Shown piece after piece: positions 1 through 7,875 of a DNA stretch of 64,000 nt. The notes under the pieces were generated by a model. It was not told the DNA's origin, searched no databases, and saw only the letters and a list, made by a program, of their open reading frames with translations. Position 1 is the stretch's first letter. Every line of letters starts with the position of its first letter. The position numbers and the translations under genes are program-made. Source of the DNA: CAYVVD01 sp964454975 (GTDB lineage: Bacteria; Bacteroidota; Ignavibacteria; Kapaibacteriales; UBA2268); contig CAYVVD010000004.1 of the NCBI GenBank assembly GCA_964454975.1, forward strand, positions 62,001 to 126,000. Direction: 5' to 3'.

Positions 1-726
1 TGTGTTTGTAGACCAATTCAGGGCTTTGTTCCAAAGCAGAAAAGTAATCCCCATCTCGAATAATCCGATATAAAGCGGATAAATAAAATCACCTAAAGCA
101 GGAATTGATATTTCAAAAAAAAGCAGATTGAAAATTATCAAATACACACTTCCAAATAAAAAGCACCAGAAGAGCTTTACCTCTGATTCTACCTTGCTGT
201 TCCTGTTCAGCATCCAGTATGATGCCCAGACAACAGCGCTAAAAAGGGCAAGCCCGGCCCCTTCAATGTTAATAATATTAAAACCAGATAAATTCCCTTT
301 TGATGCGATTACAGCGACTCCTGCAAGACCGAGCAAAAGTGCGATCCCTTTCAAGATGCTGAATTTCTCCCTCCCGAATATTACTGAAAAAAGGGAGAGG
401 AAAACTGCCCAGGTGTAATTTAATGTAAGCGCTTGTTGGGCGGGGAGTATATCATATGCCCGAAAAAGGGCAAGGTAATATATGGCCGGGTTGAGCAAAC
501 CAATTAACGCAAAAAACAGGAAATCTGTTTTATAAATATTCCTTATTGGTGATTTTTTTGTGGCTAAAAGGTAAACACCGAGACCTACAGCAGAGAATAA
601 AGAGGAACATAGCAATAGTTGAGGAACTGCTAATCGTTCAAGCCCGAGTTTAAATGCCGTAGCAACTGTTGACCAGAGCAATACCGCTGCAACGGCATAA
701 ACAATGGGCGATTTGCTGAACATCAT
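1..726 (-). CDS. DMT/EamA-family permease, C-terminus cut by window edge
   Basis: Reading the minus strand from the ATG at 726 gives an open frame of about 242 residues running off the window start. It begins MMFSKSPIVYAVAAVLLWST and continues through repeated hydrophobic helices separated by short basic loops, with a second EamA-like half starting near residue 130. The opening, with a helix ending in WSTVATAFK, is typical of the drug/metabolite transporter superfamily, which are inner-membrane exporters or permeases of mostly unknown substrate. The start overlaps the stop of the upstream small membrane protein gene (ATGA), so the two are probably cotranscribed. A second ATG at 723 is an equal alternative start. 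Substrate unknown. Confidence 0.8.
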   Translation of the reverse strand, partial: MMFSKSPIVYAVAAVLLWSTVATAFKLGLERLAVPQLLLCSSLFSAVGLGVYLLATKKSPIRNIYKTDFLFFALIGLLNPAIYYLALFRAYDILPAQQALTLNYTWAVFLSLFSVIFGREKFSILKGIALLLGLAGVAVIASKGNLSGFNIINIEGAGLALFSAVVWASYWMLNRNSKVESEVKLFWCFLFGSVYLIIFNLLFFEISIPALGDFIYPLYIGLFEMGITFLLWNKALNWSTNT

Positions 727-1103
727 CCTTCAGCTTGCTTTTTGGCAATCCGGGCCTTAATAAATGAGTTTAAGAAAATAAGGAAAAAAACAATTGATAC
801 AACTGCCATCCAGAACCTGAAGATTATGGCATATTCATTTTCAAAAGACTCGCCACCAAGAAGTCTGAAGTATTTAGATAAAGAAGAGATATTCGCTATG
901 AAACCAATCAAAGCAAGTACACTAACAACATGCATCATGTGGCGGCGCAATTTTTCCTTAAAGGCAAGCAGCCCCAGAACTAATATCACTACTCCAAAAA
1001 AAGCAGGGATTAGAGCAGTCACGCTTGCTGTATCCGAGATAAAATAACCGGTTAAGCCAAGAATTATCAAAATCATTGAATATACTATCGATATGCCGGG
1101 CAT
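723..1103 (-). CDS. Small four-helix membrane protein, function unknown
   Basis: This 126-residue protein is almost entirely hydrophobic, with four likely membrane helices (about residues 5-22, 28-47, 55-73 and 92-114) and a basic C-terminal tail (KARIAKKQ). The length and helix pattern are those of small uncharacterised inner-membrane proteins; no catalytic motif is visible. It overlaps the start of the DMT permease gene by 4 nt, suggesting translational coupling. Function not recognised. Confidence 0.7.
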   Translation of the reverse strand: MPGISIVYSMILIILGLTGYFISDTASVTALIPAFFGVVILVLGLLAFKEKLRRHMMHVVSVLALIGFIANISSLSKYFRLLGGESFENEYAIIFRFWMAVVSIVFFLIFLNSFIKARIAKKQAEG

Positions 1104-1148
1104 CTAAACCTCTTTAGTTATTAATGATAGAGAAACGAATTTACATTC

Positions 1149-1706
1149 CTAATATTTATATCCACCAACTTCATCATCTGTAAATTCCACACCCAGGCCG
1201 GAAGCTATCCGGTTTACAAAATTGAAATAACTGATAATTAGGTTGATATTCAGGATGTCCGGATCATCATAACCGTATTCCCTGAGTTTATCAATATCGG
1301 ATTTTCTAATTTGTTCCTGGGATGTTGTAAGCTTTTCGGCATACTCGAGAGCTGCAATTGTAGCTGGTTCCTTTGCAACTATACGGAAATCTTTTACAAA
1401 AAGCTGCAGTTTAGCTTCATCTTTCCAATAAGTTTTCAGAGCCTCCACGTGGTGATTGATACAATAGGAACACTTGTTTGATACAGAAACAACTACTGCC
1501 AGCATCTCTTTTAACTCCCTGCTGATGTTGGAATTATTGAACATCACTGACATATAAAGGTCGGAGTGAGCCTTCAGCGCCGAAGGATTAAGACTTTGAA
1601 CAGAAAGGATGTTAGAAAGCTTACCTCTTTTTTGCTTTACTTCTTCATAAACATCTTTCAATTCAGGCCCAGCTTCGGATTCTTGAATAGTTTTTATAAA
1701 TGCCAT
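1149..1706 (-). CDS. AhpD-like peroxidase-related protein (carboxymuconolactone decarboxylase fold)
   Basis: About 185 residues from the ATG at 1706 (MAFIKTIQES). The frame is open to 1739, but the extra 11 residues look like non-coding extension, and most family members start at the MAFIK-type sequence. The core contains CSYC (Cys79, Cys82) followed by INHH, the CxxC-plus-His arrangement of AhpD-like alkylhydroperoxidases, in which the cysteine pair does thiol chemistry and a nearby His assists. The length matches the 'uncharacterised peroxidase-related enzyme' subfamily. Cytoplasmic, with no signal peptide. The likely role is peroxide detoxification; the substrate is inferred only from the family. 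Confidence 0.8.
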   Translation of the reverse strand: MAFIKTIQESEAGPELKDVYEEVKQKRGKLSNILSVQSLNPSALKAHSDLYMSVMFNNSNISRELKEMLAVVVSVSNKCSYCINHHVEALKTYWKDEAKLQLFVKDFRIVAKEPATIAALEYAEKLTTSQEQIRKSDIDKLREYGYDDPDILNINLIISYFNFVNRIASGLGVEFTDDEVGGYKY

Positions 1707-1970
1707 AATTGAAAACACCGATAAATAAAAATGAAACAATCTATTAAAATCATTTTTTTTTTCAAAACATTGAAACCTGAGGCTTTTTTAAATCTACATA
1801 TTATAATTTGGCTAATTATCTTCAAGGCATTCATGTATTGAACAATATTGTTACTTAAATGGGCTCGAAATCAAACAAGGAAAATGAATAAAATCTATAA
1901 GTGTCTATATATGAGGACTTTACAGTTACTGAAATTTTGTGGCATAAGCCTTGTATTAAGGGAATCAGGA

Positions 1971-2258
1971 ATGGGGAACACAGCAAAAAATATAAAATCT
2001 GCTGTAGCAGTAAAATACGGCGAAGGAGAACCCGGGTTTAAGGCAACGGGATATGGTGCAATGGCGGAGAAGATAATAAACATGGCAATGGAAAACGACA
2101 TCCCGGTGCATGAGGACGCCGAATTGATGAGGCAGTTGTCAAACCTCCAGTTCATTGAAAAAGTCCCCGAAGAATTACACGCCGCGGTTGCTGACATACT
2201 CTCTTTTATTTACAGGGTCAATGGAAAACACAAAGAGGGTAGTAAAGCAAATGCTTAA
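1971..2258 (+). CDS. FlhB C-terminal-domain-like protein (FhlB/YlqH type)
   Basis: 95 residues from the ATG at 1971. The frame is open back to 1848, but an AAGGGA Shine-Dalgarno-like stretch lies about 7 nt before 1971 and homology begins only there. Residues AVAVKYG, then GYGAMAEKII, NDIPVHED and AVADILSFIYR follow the cytoplasmic autocleavage domain of FlhB/YscU (AVALKY, later YLALKIREIA, NNVPIVEN, AEVLAYVY). It has no membrane domain and no NPTH cleavage motif, as in stand-alone FhlB proteins. It probably modulates flagellar export substrate switching. It overlaps flgF by 8 nt and appears to open the flagellar operon. Confidence 0.8.
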   Translation: MGNTAKNIKSAVAVKYGEGEPGFKATGYGAMAEKIINMAMENDIPVHEDAELMRQLSNLQFIEKVPEELHAAVADILSFIYRVNGKHKEGSKANA

Positions 2259-3030
2259 GGAGCTATATACAGCAGCAATAGGAATGCTGCCACAGCAAAC
2301 GCGGCTCGAAGTAATTGCGAATAATATGTCCAATGCTTCTAAACCAGGGTTTAAACGTGAATCTGTCTTCGAGCGGAATCTTTTGGATTCACGGGTAATC
2401 TTCTTCAATGTACAAGGTGATGCAGAGCAAAATGATACGTCTGTAGGTTCCTACACTGATTTCTCTAACGGCTCAAATTATCAGACTGACAACCCCCTCG
2501 ACATCGCCTTGCAGGGAGATGGATTCTTCACTGTCCAGGATGAAGAAGGAAAAATATTTTACACGCGCAACGGAAGATTCACTCTGAATAATACAGGGGA
2601 TATTGTCACTCCCGACGGAAAATTTCTGATAAGTGAGAATGGTCCATTGAATATTTATGGTGAATATCTTTCTGAAAAATTAATCACAGGTCAGAAAAAC
2701 GCCGCAGATATAAAAATCAATGAAAACGGCGAAATATTTATAAATGATTATTCAATCGGGAATCTGCTTTTAGCTCAAGTCAACGACTTGCAGACTCTTC
2801 AGCGGATTTCTGCATCAGCATTTATTGCAACAGAAGGAACAAACGTAAACTATCTTTCACCGGAAGAAATTCTGGTCAAGCAGGGATGGCTTGAAGAATC
2901 TAATGTTGATATCGTTCGGGAAATGGTTGATATGATCGAACTACAAAGGATGTTCGAAGCAGGAAGCAAGGTCATAACAACCAACGAGGGCACCCTGGGC
3001 GATTCAATACGTATAGGACGCTTTTATTAA
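2251..3030 (+). CDS. flgF: Flagellar proximal rod protein FlgF
   Basis: 259 residues from the ATG at 2251 (MLKELYTAAIGM). Upstream in-frame ATGs at 2155 and 2221 would extend into the preceding gene. The N-terminus has the rod/hook signature LEVIANNMSNASKPGFK, and the C-terminus has the matching amphipathic helix ESNVDIVREMVDMIELQR, which together form the D0 coiled coil of axial proteins. The central NPLDIALQGDGFF segment is typical of FlgF/FlgG. Called FlgF rather than FlgG because the canonical FlgG follows immediately and this paralogue is more divergent. Exported by the flagellar type III apparatus into the periplasmic rod. Confidence 0.9.
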   Translation: MLKELYTAAIGMLPQQTRLEVIANNMSNASKPGFKRESVFERNLLDSRVIFFNVQGDAEQNDTSVGSYTDFSNGSNYQTDNPLDIALQGDGFFTVQDEEGKIFYTRNGRFTLNNTGDIVTPDGKFLISENGPLNIYGEYLSEKLITGQKNAADIKINENGEIFINDYSIGNLLLAQVNDLQTLQRISASAFIATEGTNVNYLSPEEILVKQGWLEESNVDIVREMVDMIELQRMFEAGSKVITTNEGTLGDSIRIGRFY

Positions 3031-3079
3031 GCGTTCTTATCCATAATTCAGGGAAGTAGTTCAATACAGGGATGTACTT

Positions 3080-3868
3080 ATGGATAAAACTTTGCGGACC
3101 GCGTCCACAGGATTATCGTCGCAGCAGCGATATATCGAGATAATTGCAAATAATCTCGCCAATGTAAATACATACGGCTTCAAAAAAGTAAGGCCGGAAT
3201 TCCAGGATTTACTTTATGAGACTCTCCGCCCGGCTGGCAATACAGCCCGCACAGGCGTTGAGCCACTTAATGAAGTACAAATCGGCTCCGGTACTGAGCT
3301 TACAGGCACATCGAGGATTTTTGCACAGGGCGACATTGTCCAGACTAATAATCCACTTGATGTGGCTATTAACGGCGAGGGATTTTTTATAATCCGAAGG
3401 CCGGATAATACCTACGCTTACACTCGCGACGGCAGCTTCCAGGTTGATAGGAATGGACAGATTGTTACAAACCAGGGGTATATGCTCGAGCCGGGTTACA
3501 GGATTCCGGAAGATGCCATTGAAGTAAAAATGTCTCGAGATGGTGTTATTTCAATACTGACAGAAGGCGGCGTGGACGAGGAAACGATTGGTGAAATTGA
3601 ACTTGCACGCTTTATTAATCCCGCAGGATTGAGGGCTGTCGGTGATAATCTTTATGTTGAAACACCGGCTTCGGGACAGGTAATATTCGACAAACCGGGC
3701 GAAAATAATACCGGATTCCTCTACCAGGCACACCTCGAGACATCGAATGTTGATATTGTGGAGGAAATGGTGAATATGATTACAGCACAGCGATCATACG
3801 AATTAAATTCGAAATCAGTAAGAACGGCTGATGATATACTAAATACAGCAGTAAACCTGAAAAGATGA
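3080..3868 (+). CDS. flgG: Flagellar distal rod protein FlgG
   Basis: 262 residues, the usual FlgG length. N-terminal ASTGLSSQQRYIEIIANNLA is followed by NVNTYGFKK, the classic flagellar rod signature; NPLDVAINGEGFF lies in the middle, and ETSNVDIVEEMVNMITAQR with SYELNSKSVR forms the C-terminal D0 helix. FlgG builds the distal rod that crosses the peptidoglycan and the P and L rings. It follows flgF by 49 nt and overlaps flgA by 4 nt (ATGA), the order expected for a rod/ring operon. Confidence 0.97.
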   Translation: MDKTLRTASTGLSSQQRYIEIIANNLANVNTYGFKKVRPEFQDLLYETLRPAGNTARTGVEPLNEVQIGSGTELTGTSRIFAQGDIVQTNNPLDVAINGEGFFIIRRPDNTYAYTRDGSFQVDRNGQIVTNQGYMLEPGYRIPEDAIEVKMSRDGVISILTEGGVDEETIGEIELARFINPAGLRAVGDNLYVETPASGQVIFDKPGENNTGFLYQAHLETSNVDIVEEMVNMITAQRSYELNSKSVRTADDILNTAVNLKR

Positions 3869-4560
3869 TAACAAAAGTTAAAATATTCAGCATTTTGTTG
3901 TTACTTATGTTTTTGTATGATTCAAAAACTAAATCAACATTTTCTGGAGAACGACTTGCTGAGGCTTGCATTAGCTATATTGAATCGAAAAGTAATTTTG
4001 AAACACAGGTAGAAATACTTCAAGAAATTCCTTCACAAGAATTTGAATCAGATAATATTACAGCCGGAATAAACACTGTTCCGTCTTTATTCAATGGTTA
4101 CTGTAGACTTGATATCGGGTTTTACGATAGTGAAAGATTAATTAAAACACTGCCTGTATCAGTTAACGTAAGGCTTTTTGGAAATGTTCCCGTCACAACA
4201 TCAATAATCAACAAAGGGGATGAGATTAGTACCGGTTCATTTAAAATGCTCAGAGCCGAAATTACGGGTATTGACGTTTCAACAATTGCCAAAACTGATG
4301 AAATCATTAAAATGAGAGCGTCGGGAAAACTGCCAAAGGGTACTATAATTACAAGCGATTTGCTTAGAAGTTCTGAACAAGTGAAGCGTGGCCAGGAAGT
4401 TACGCTATTAGTGCAATCCGGTGCTGTACAGATACTAGCGCGAGGTACTTCATTAAGTGACGCTTCTGTTGGAGAATCAATCAGGGTGCAGAGAGATGGC
4501 GCAGGTTCAGTAATTACAGGATTGTTAGACAACGGGGCAATTGTAAAGGTGCAGAGATGA
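3865..4560 (+). CDS. flgA: Flagellar P-ring assembly chaperone FlgA
   Basis: 231 residues. An N-terminal hydrophobic segment (about residues 6-18) acts as signal peptide. The C-terminal half, from about residue 105, is a SAF domain: VTTSIINKGDEIS, then LPKGTIITSDLL, VKRGQEVTLLVQSG, and the terminal LDNGAIVKVQR. FlgA is a periplasmic chaperone that helps FlgI assemble into the P ring. The gene lies between flgG and flgH and overlaps both by 4 nt, indicating translational coupling. The N-terminal half is poorly conserved, as is normal for FlgA. Confidence 0.93.
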   Translation: MITKVKIFSILLLLMFLYDSKTKSTFSGERLAEACISYIESKSNFETQVEILQEIPSQEFESDNITAGINTVPSLFNGYCRLDIGFYDSERLIKTLPVSVNVRLFGNVPVTTSIINKGDEISTGSFKMLRAEITGIDVSTIAKTDEIIKMRASGKLPKGTIITSDLLRSSEQVKRGQEVTLLVQSGAVQILARGTSLSDASVGESIRVQRDGAGSVITGLLDNGAIVKVQR

Positions 4561-5129
4561 AAACACTTGCTATCATATTTGTATTTGTTGGTATCTGTTC
4601 AATTTCTGCTCAGTTCACACAGGAAAACTCCCGTTCGCTTTTTTCCGATGTTAAGGCATTCAGTCAGGGAGACGCCCTAATGGTGCTGATAATGGAAGAA
4701 ACTCAGGCAGGAAACTCTGCCTCAACAAGCGAAAAAAGAGGTACTGACTTAAGTGGCGGTTTCGACCTGTCAACAGGGACAAGCGCCTCAAACACAAGAT
4801 TTGATGTTGGGCTCGGCACTGGCAACGAATTTGGTGCAAAGGGTGAAAACTCACGTAGTGAAAGGATACGCTCAAGGATGAGCGTACGTGTTGAAAGCGT
4901 TGATCAGAATGGAAACCTGCAGGTTTCTGGAACACGAACTACAAAAGTAAACGGGGAGACACAAAAGATAACAATTTCAGGTCTAGTAAGGCCTGTTGAT
5001 ATTCTGCCGGATAACTCCCTGTATTCATATAGCATACTTGATTTGACACTTACGATAGAGGGCGAGGGCAATCTGACTGAAATCCAGGAACCCGGACTGC
5101 TTACACAATTTTTCAGGCTTTTATTTTGA
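4557..5129 (+). CDS. flgH: Flagellar L-ring protein FlgH
   Basis: 190 residues, somewhat shorter than enterobacterial FlgH. The signal peptide ends near ISAQ. The mature part begins SRSLFSDVKAFSQGDALMVL, which matches the FlgH core (SLF, D.KA...GD.. .V.I.E), followed by a Ser/Gly/Thr-rich middle and a C-terminal ISGLVRPVDILPDN segment typical of FlgH. It forms the outer-membrane L ring. The usual lipobox is not evident: the only early Cys (residue 14) is preceded by Ile, not Gly/Ala/Ser. It overlaps flgA and flgI by 4 nt each. Confidence 0.93.
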   Translation: MKTLAIIFVFVGICSISAQFTQENSRSLFSDVKAFSQGDALMVLIMEETQAGNSASTSEKRGTDLSGGFDLSTGTSASNTRFDVGLGTGNEFGAKGENSRSERIRSRMSVRVESVDQNGNLQVSGTRTTKVNGETQKITISGLVRPVDILPDNSLYSYSILDLTLTIEGEGNLTEIQEPGLLTQFFRLLF

Positions 5130-6247
5130 AATGGTGTTTTAGAACATATTGTTTACTTCTAAAAACAGCAATTTTTTCTTTGCTGGTTTTTTCGTTTATA
5201 AGTGCATCTGCAGCAAGGCTAAAAGACATAGCAACCATAGAAGGCGTAAGCGGAGTCCAGTTAATAGGTTACGGCCTTGTAGTCGGGCTTAACCAGACCG
5301 GTGACAATCAACTTACCTCCTATACAAATCAGTCTGTACTGAACATGCTGAAACGCTTCGGGCTTACAACACCGGGACGCAATACAAGAATGAGAAATGT
5401 GGCAGCAGTAATGGTAACAGCAACTGTCCCGACGTTTCTTAAGCCGGGCTCCAAGGCTGATGTTACTGTCTCTTCCCTTGGTGATGCAAGCTCCTTGCAA
5501 GGCGGTGTTTTATTAATGACACCTATGTCCACAAAGTCTGGTGTGATTGTAGGATTTGCCCAAGGTGGGTTGTCGGTAGGTGGATACGATTTCCGTTCAC
5601 TTGGTTCAAAAGTAGGAAGGAATTTTGTAACAACCGGGCGCGTTCCCAATGGATTAATTCTCGAAGATTCTCTAAGCGGAAATTATATCACAAATAACCA
5701 GATAAGGGTTGTTCTTGCTGATCCTGATTTTTCCACAATAAACACAATAGCAAACAGCATAAATGGTATCGGTGGAGGCCTTGAAGCAATTCCGCTTGAT
5801 GCTGCCACGGTACAGGTTACTTTACCTGGGGCTGACCAAACAGAAAATATAAACTTAATCTCACAGATAGAATCGCTGAATGTAAAAAAAGATCCGGTAG
5901 CAAGGGTTGTTATTAACGAAAGGACAGGGACTATTGTCGTGGGTGGAAAAGTTGAGTTGTTACCTGCAGTTATAGCTCATGGCGGGCTTGATATATTCAT
6001 CCAGAAACAAGTGATTGTACCTCAGCCTGCTCCATTTACGATTTTGCCTCCCCGGCCTGTTGAAACGGCAACAATCCAGGCTGAAGAGGAGATAAATAAG
6101 TCGGTTCCTTTTGAAGTTACAGGTGCAACAGTGACTGACATAGCTGATGCGCTAAATTTACTGAAAGTCAAGCCGAGAGATTTAATTGCAATATTTCAGG
6201 CACTCAAGGAAGCGGGAGCGCTTCAGGGAGAATTAATAATACAGTAA
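5126..6247 (+). CDS. flgI: Flagellar P-ring protein FlgI
   Basis: 373 residues, standard FlgI length. An N-terminal signal peptide ends around SASAARLKD; the mature protein starts with the conserved IATIEGVSGVQLIGYGLVVG. Further family segments are VAAVMVTATVP, GSKADVTVSSLGDASSLQGG and INERTGTIVVGGKVEL. FlgI forms the periplasmic P ring around the rod. Its start overlaps the flgH stop (ATGA). The adjacent flgA product is its dedicated chaperone. Confidence 0.97.
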   Translation: MKWCFRTYCLLLKTAIFSLLVFSFISASAARLKDIATIEGVSGVQLIGYGLVVGLNQTGDNQLTSYTNQSVLNMLKRFGLTTPGRNTRMRNVAAVMVTATVPTFLKPGSKADVTVSSLGDASSLQGGVLLMTPMSTKSGVIVGFAQGGLSVGGYDFRSLGSKVGRNFVTTGRVPNGLILEDSLSGNYITNNQIRVVLADPDFSTINTIANSINGIGGGLEAIPLDAATVQVTLPGADQTENINLISQIESLNVKKDPVARVVINERTGTIVVGGKVELLPAVIAHGGLDIFIQKQVIVPQPAPFTILPPRPVETATIQAEEEINKSVPFEVTGATVTDIADALNLLKVKPRDLIAIFQALKEAGALQGELIIQ

Positions 6248-6248
6248 T

Positions 6249-7064
6249 ATGGATATCAGTTCTGAATACAGGGTAAAAGTAGATAACGCCATTTCGAGTG
6301 TCAAGATGCCTTTGCTCAAATCACTCGAAAAAGCACGTACAGTTGACAAAATTGATGATTCGAAAAAGATTGAGTTTGCTAAGGCTGCACGCGGATTCGA
6401 GGCTATGTTTGTCAACATGATGTTCAAAGAGATGAAAAAAGCTCAGCTCGAGGAAAAAGAAAGCGACTTTAGCTTTGGGGCAAACACTCTGGGTTCATGG
6501 GCAGATATTCTGCTATCAGAAGAAATTTCCAACCAGGGCACTGGGATAGGAATCGCTGAAAAGATATATGAAAACCTGACAGGAGGTGAGAAATTACCTG
6601 TGAACAGGGTGATAAACCCTGAAATGAGTAGAACTAAGCCCGAAATAGCAGGTAGTAATTTCCTCGAAAGAGTTAATTCAAGAATTGATGACTTTGCTGA
6701 AATAATTAGTGGTGCTGCAGTAAAGTATGATTTGTCCGAAAACTTAATAAAAGCAGTGATTGCAGCAGAGTCTGCCGGAAAGAAGGACGCAGTCTCAAGC
6801 GCCGGGGCAAAAGGCTTAATGCAGTTGATGGATGGAACAGCAGACTATCTCGGGATTAGCGATTCTTTCAATCCTGATGAAAATATTGACGGAGGCTCAA
6901 GATACCTGCGAATGATGCTGGATAAATTTGATGGTAATATCGAAACAGCCCTTGCCGCTTATAATGCAGGCCCGGGTAATGTTCTCAAATACGGCGGTGT
7001 GCCGCCATTCAGGGAAACAGAAGCTTACATCAAAAGAGTACTAAAATACAACGACTTATTCTGA
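6249..7064 (+). CDS. flgJ: FlgJ: rod-binding domain fused to lytic transglycosylase (SLT)
   Basis: 271 residues with two domains. The N-terminal part (about residues 40-105; ARGFEAMFVNMMFKEMKKA, then SWADILLSEEIS) is the FlgJ rod-cap/rod-binding domain. The C-terminal part (about 155-265) is a GH23 SLT lytic transglycosylase: catalytic Glu in AAESAGKK, then SSAGAKGLMQLM, GGSRYLRMML, AAYNAGPGNV and TEAYIKRVL. Enterobacterial FlgJ instead carries a glucosaminidase, so the muralytic module here differs while doing the same job of opening peptidoglycan for the rod. It starts 1 nt after the flgI stop. Confidence 0.92.
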   Translation: MDISSEYRVKVDNAISSVKMPLLKSLEKARTVDKIDDSKKIEFAKAARGFEAMFVNMMFKEMKKAQLEEKESDFSFGANTLGSWADILLSEEISNQGTGIGIAEKIYENLTGGEKLPVNRVINPEMSRTKPEIAGSNFLERVNSRIDDFAEIISGAAVKYDLSENLIKAVIAAESAGKKDAVSSAGAKGLMQLMDGTADYLGISDSFNPDENIDGGSRYLRMMLDKFDGNIETALAAYNAGPGNVLKYGGVPPFRETEAYIKRVLKYNDLF

Positions 7065-7077
7065 AACGGAGCTTAAA

Positions 7078-7515
7078 ATGCTTTCAACATTGATGAAATA
7101 CCTGGAACATGAAAAAAGCCTTCTCGAAAAGCTTCTCGAGCTCGCCATACATCAGCAGGATGCTCTGATTGCTTATGATATGAAAAAGCTCGAAACTATT
7201 ACAACAGAGCTTGGGAAGTGTGCTACTGAACTCCGCTCCGCCGAAGAAAAGCGCATAAGGCTGCTTATGAGCTGGCTGAATGTCCCCCTAAAGGATGCTG
7301 CAAAAATCAGGCTTTCATCTTTCGAAAAGCATGCCCGTGGAGAAGAACTGGAAATGATTAAAAAGATGAAGGATGATTTCAGGGGAATCTTTGTTGAGAT
7401 GCATGAAAAAAACACGAGCAACAGGGTTCTTGCAAACAGGGCTAAAAGCGGTGTGGAGAGGATGATTTCTCTTTTCTCAAATGGTAACAATATTGTATGT
7501 AACGTAAAGGTGTAG
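7078..7515 (+). CDS. flgN: FlgN-like hook-junction export chaperone
   Basis: 145 residues, all predicted alpha-helical with heptad-like leucines, no signal peptide and no membrane segment. FlgN chaperones are small acidic helical proteins that bind FlgK and FlgL before export, and this gene sits just upstream of flgK and flgL. N-terminal LEHEKSLLEKLLELAIHQQDAL resembles FlgN family openings. The sequence is fast-evolving, so the call rests on size, helical character and position. Spacing is 13 nt from flgJ. Confidence 0.75.
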   Translation: MLSTLMKYLEHEKSLLEKLLELAIHQQDALIAYDMKKLETITTELGKCATELRSAEEKRIRLLMSWLNVPLKDAAKIRLSSFEKHARGEELEMIKKMKDDFRGIFVEMHEKNTSNRVLANRAKSGVERMISLFSNGNNIVCNVKV

Positions 7516-7518
7516 AAA

Positions 7519-7875
7519 ATGAGCACTCATGAATACAGGAAGTCGGAAATCTGGGTGATGATTAGAGAACTCATCGAATCTGTCCTCAAAATTAGCGTTA
7601 GAATCCCTGATGACGAAATCCTCAACCTAAAGGAAAGAATTCGGGAGAGTTTATCATTATTACCGGAGCATATTGAATACGGATTAAAAGAAGGCAGGAA
7701 CGCAAAGCGTAGCAAGCATTTCAGGCTGGCGAGGCTTAATCTTGTTCAATGCCGTGAATACCTGAGAATTGCGCAAAGGATGAATTACACTGACAATAAG
7801 GAAATTATTGACCAGATTGAGCTCTTTGCTAATCTAATCAGAAAAGAGTATAACTTGATAAAGGTTGATGCCTGA
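7519..7875 (+). CDS. Four-helix-bundle protein (IVP/Avd-like) inside the flagellar operon
   Basis: 118 residues, entirely helical, without signal or membrane segments. The pattern IPDDEILNLKERIRESLSLL, then LPEHIEYGLKEGRN, FRLARLNLVQCREYLRIAQRM and IIDQIELFANLIRK resembles by eye the four-helix-bundle family that includes 23S rRNA intervening-sequence proteins and diversity-generating-retroelement Avd (LPxxExYxLxxQIRRA, IxEGxxR, L..ALGSL.E...L..A..L). The gene lies 3 nt after flgN and its stop overlaps the flgK start (TGATG), so it is tightly coupled to hook-junction genes. FlgM was considered but no FlgM motif is seen. Function unknown; an export chaperone or assembly factor is inference. 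Confidence 0.6.
   Translation: MSTHEYRKSEIWVMIRELIESVLKISVRIPDDEILNLKERIRESLSLLPEHIEYGLKEGRNAKRSKHFRLARLNLVQCREYLRIAQRMNYTDNKEIIDQIELFANLIRKEYNLIKVDA

Noticed and set aside
7519..7875. FlgM anti-sigma factor
   Set aside because: Position would fit, but the protein is too long, has no FlgM C-terminal sigma-binding pattern and resembles a four-helix bundle instead.
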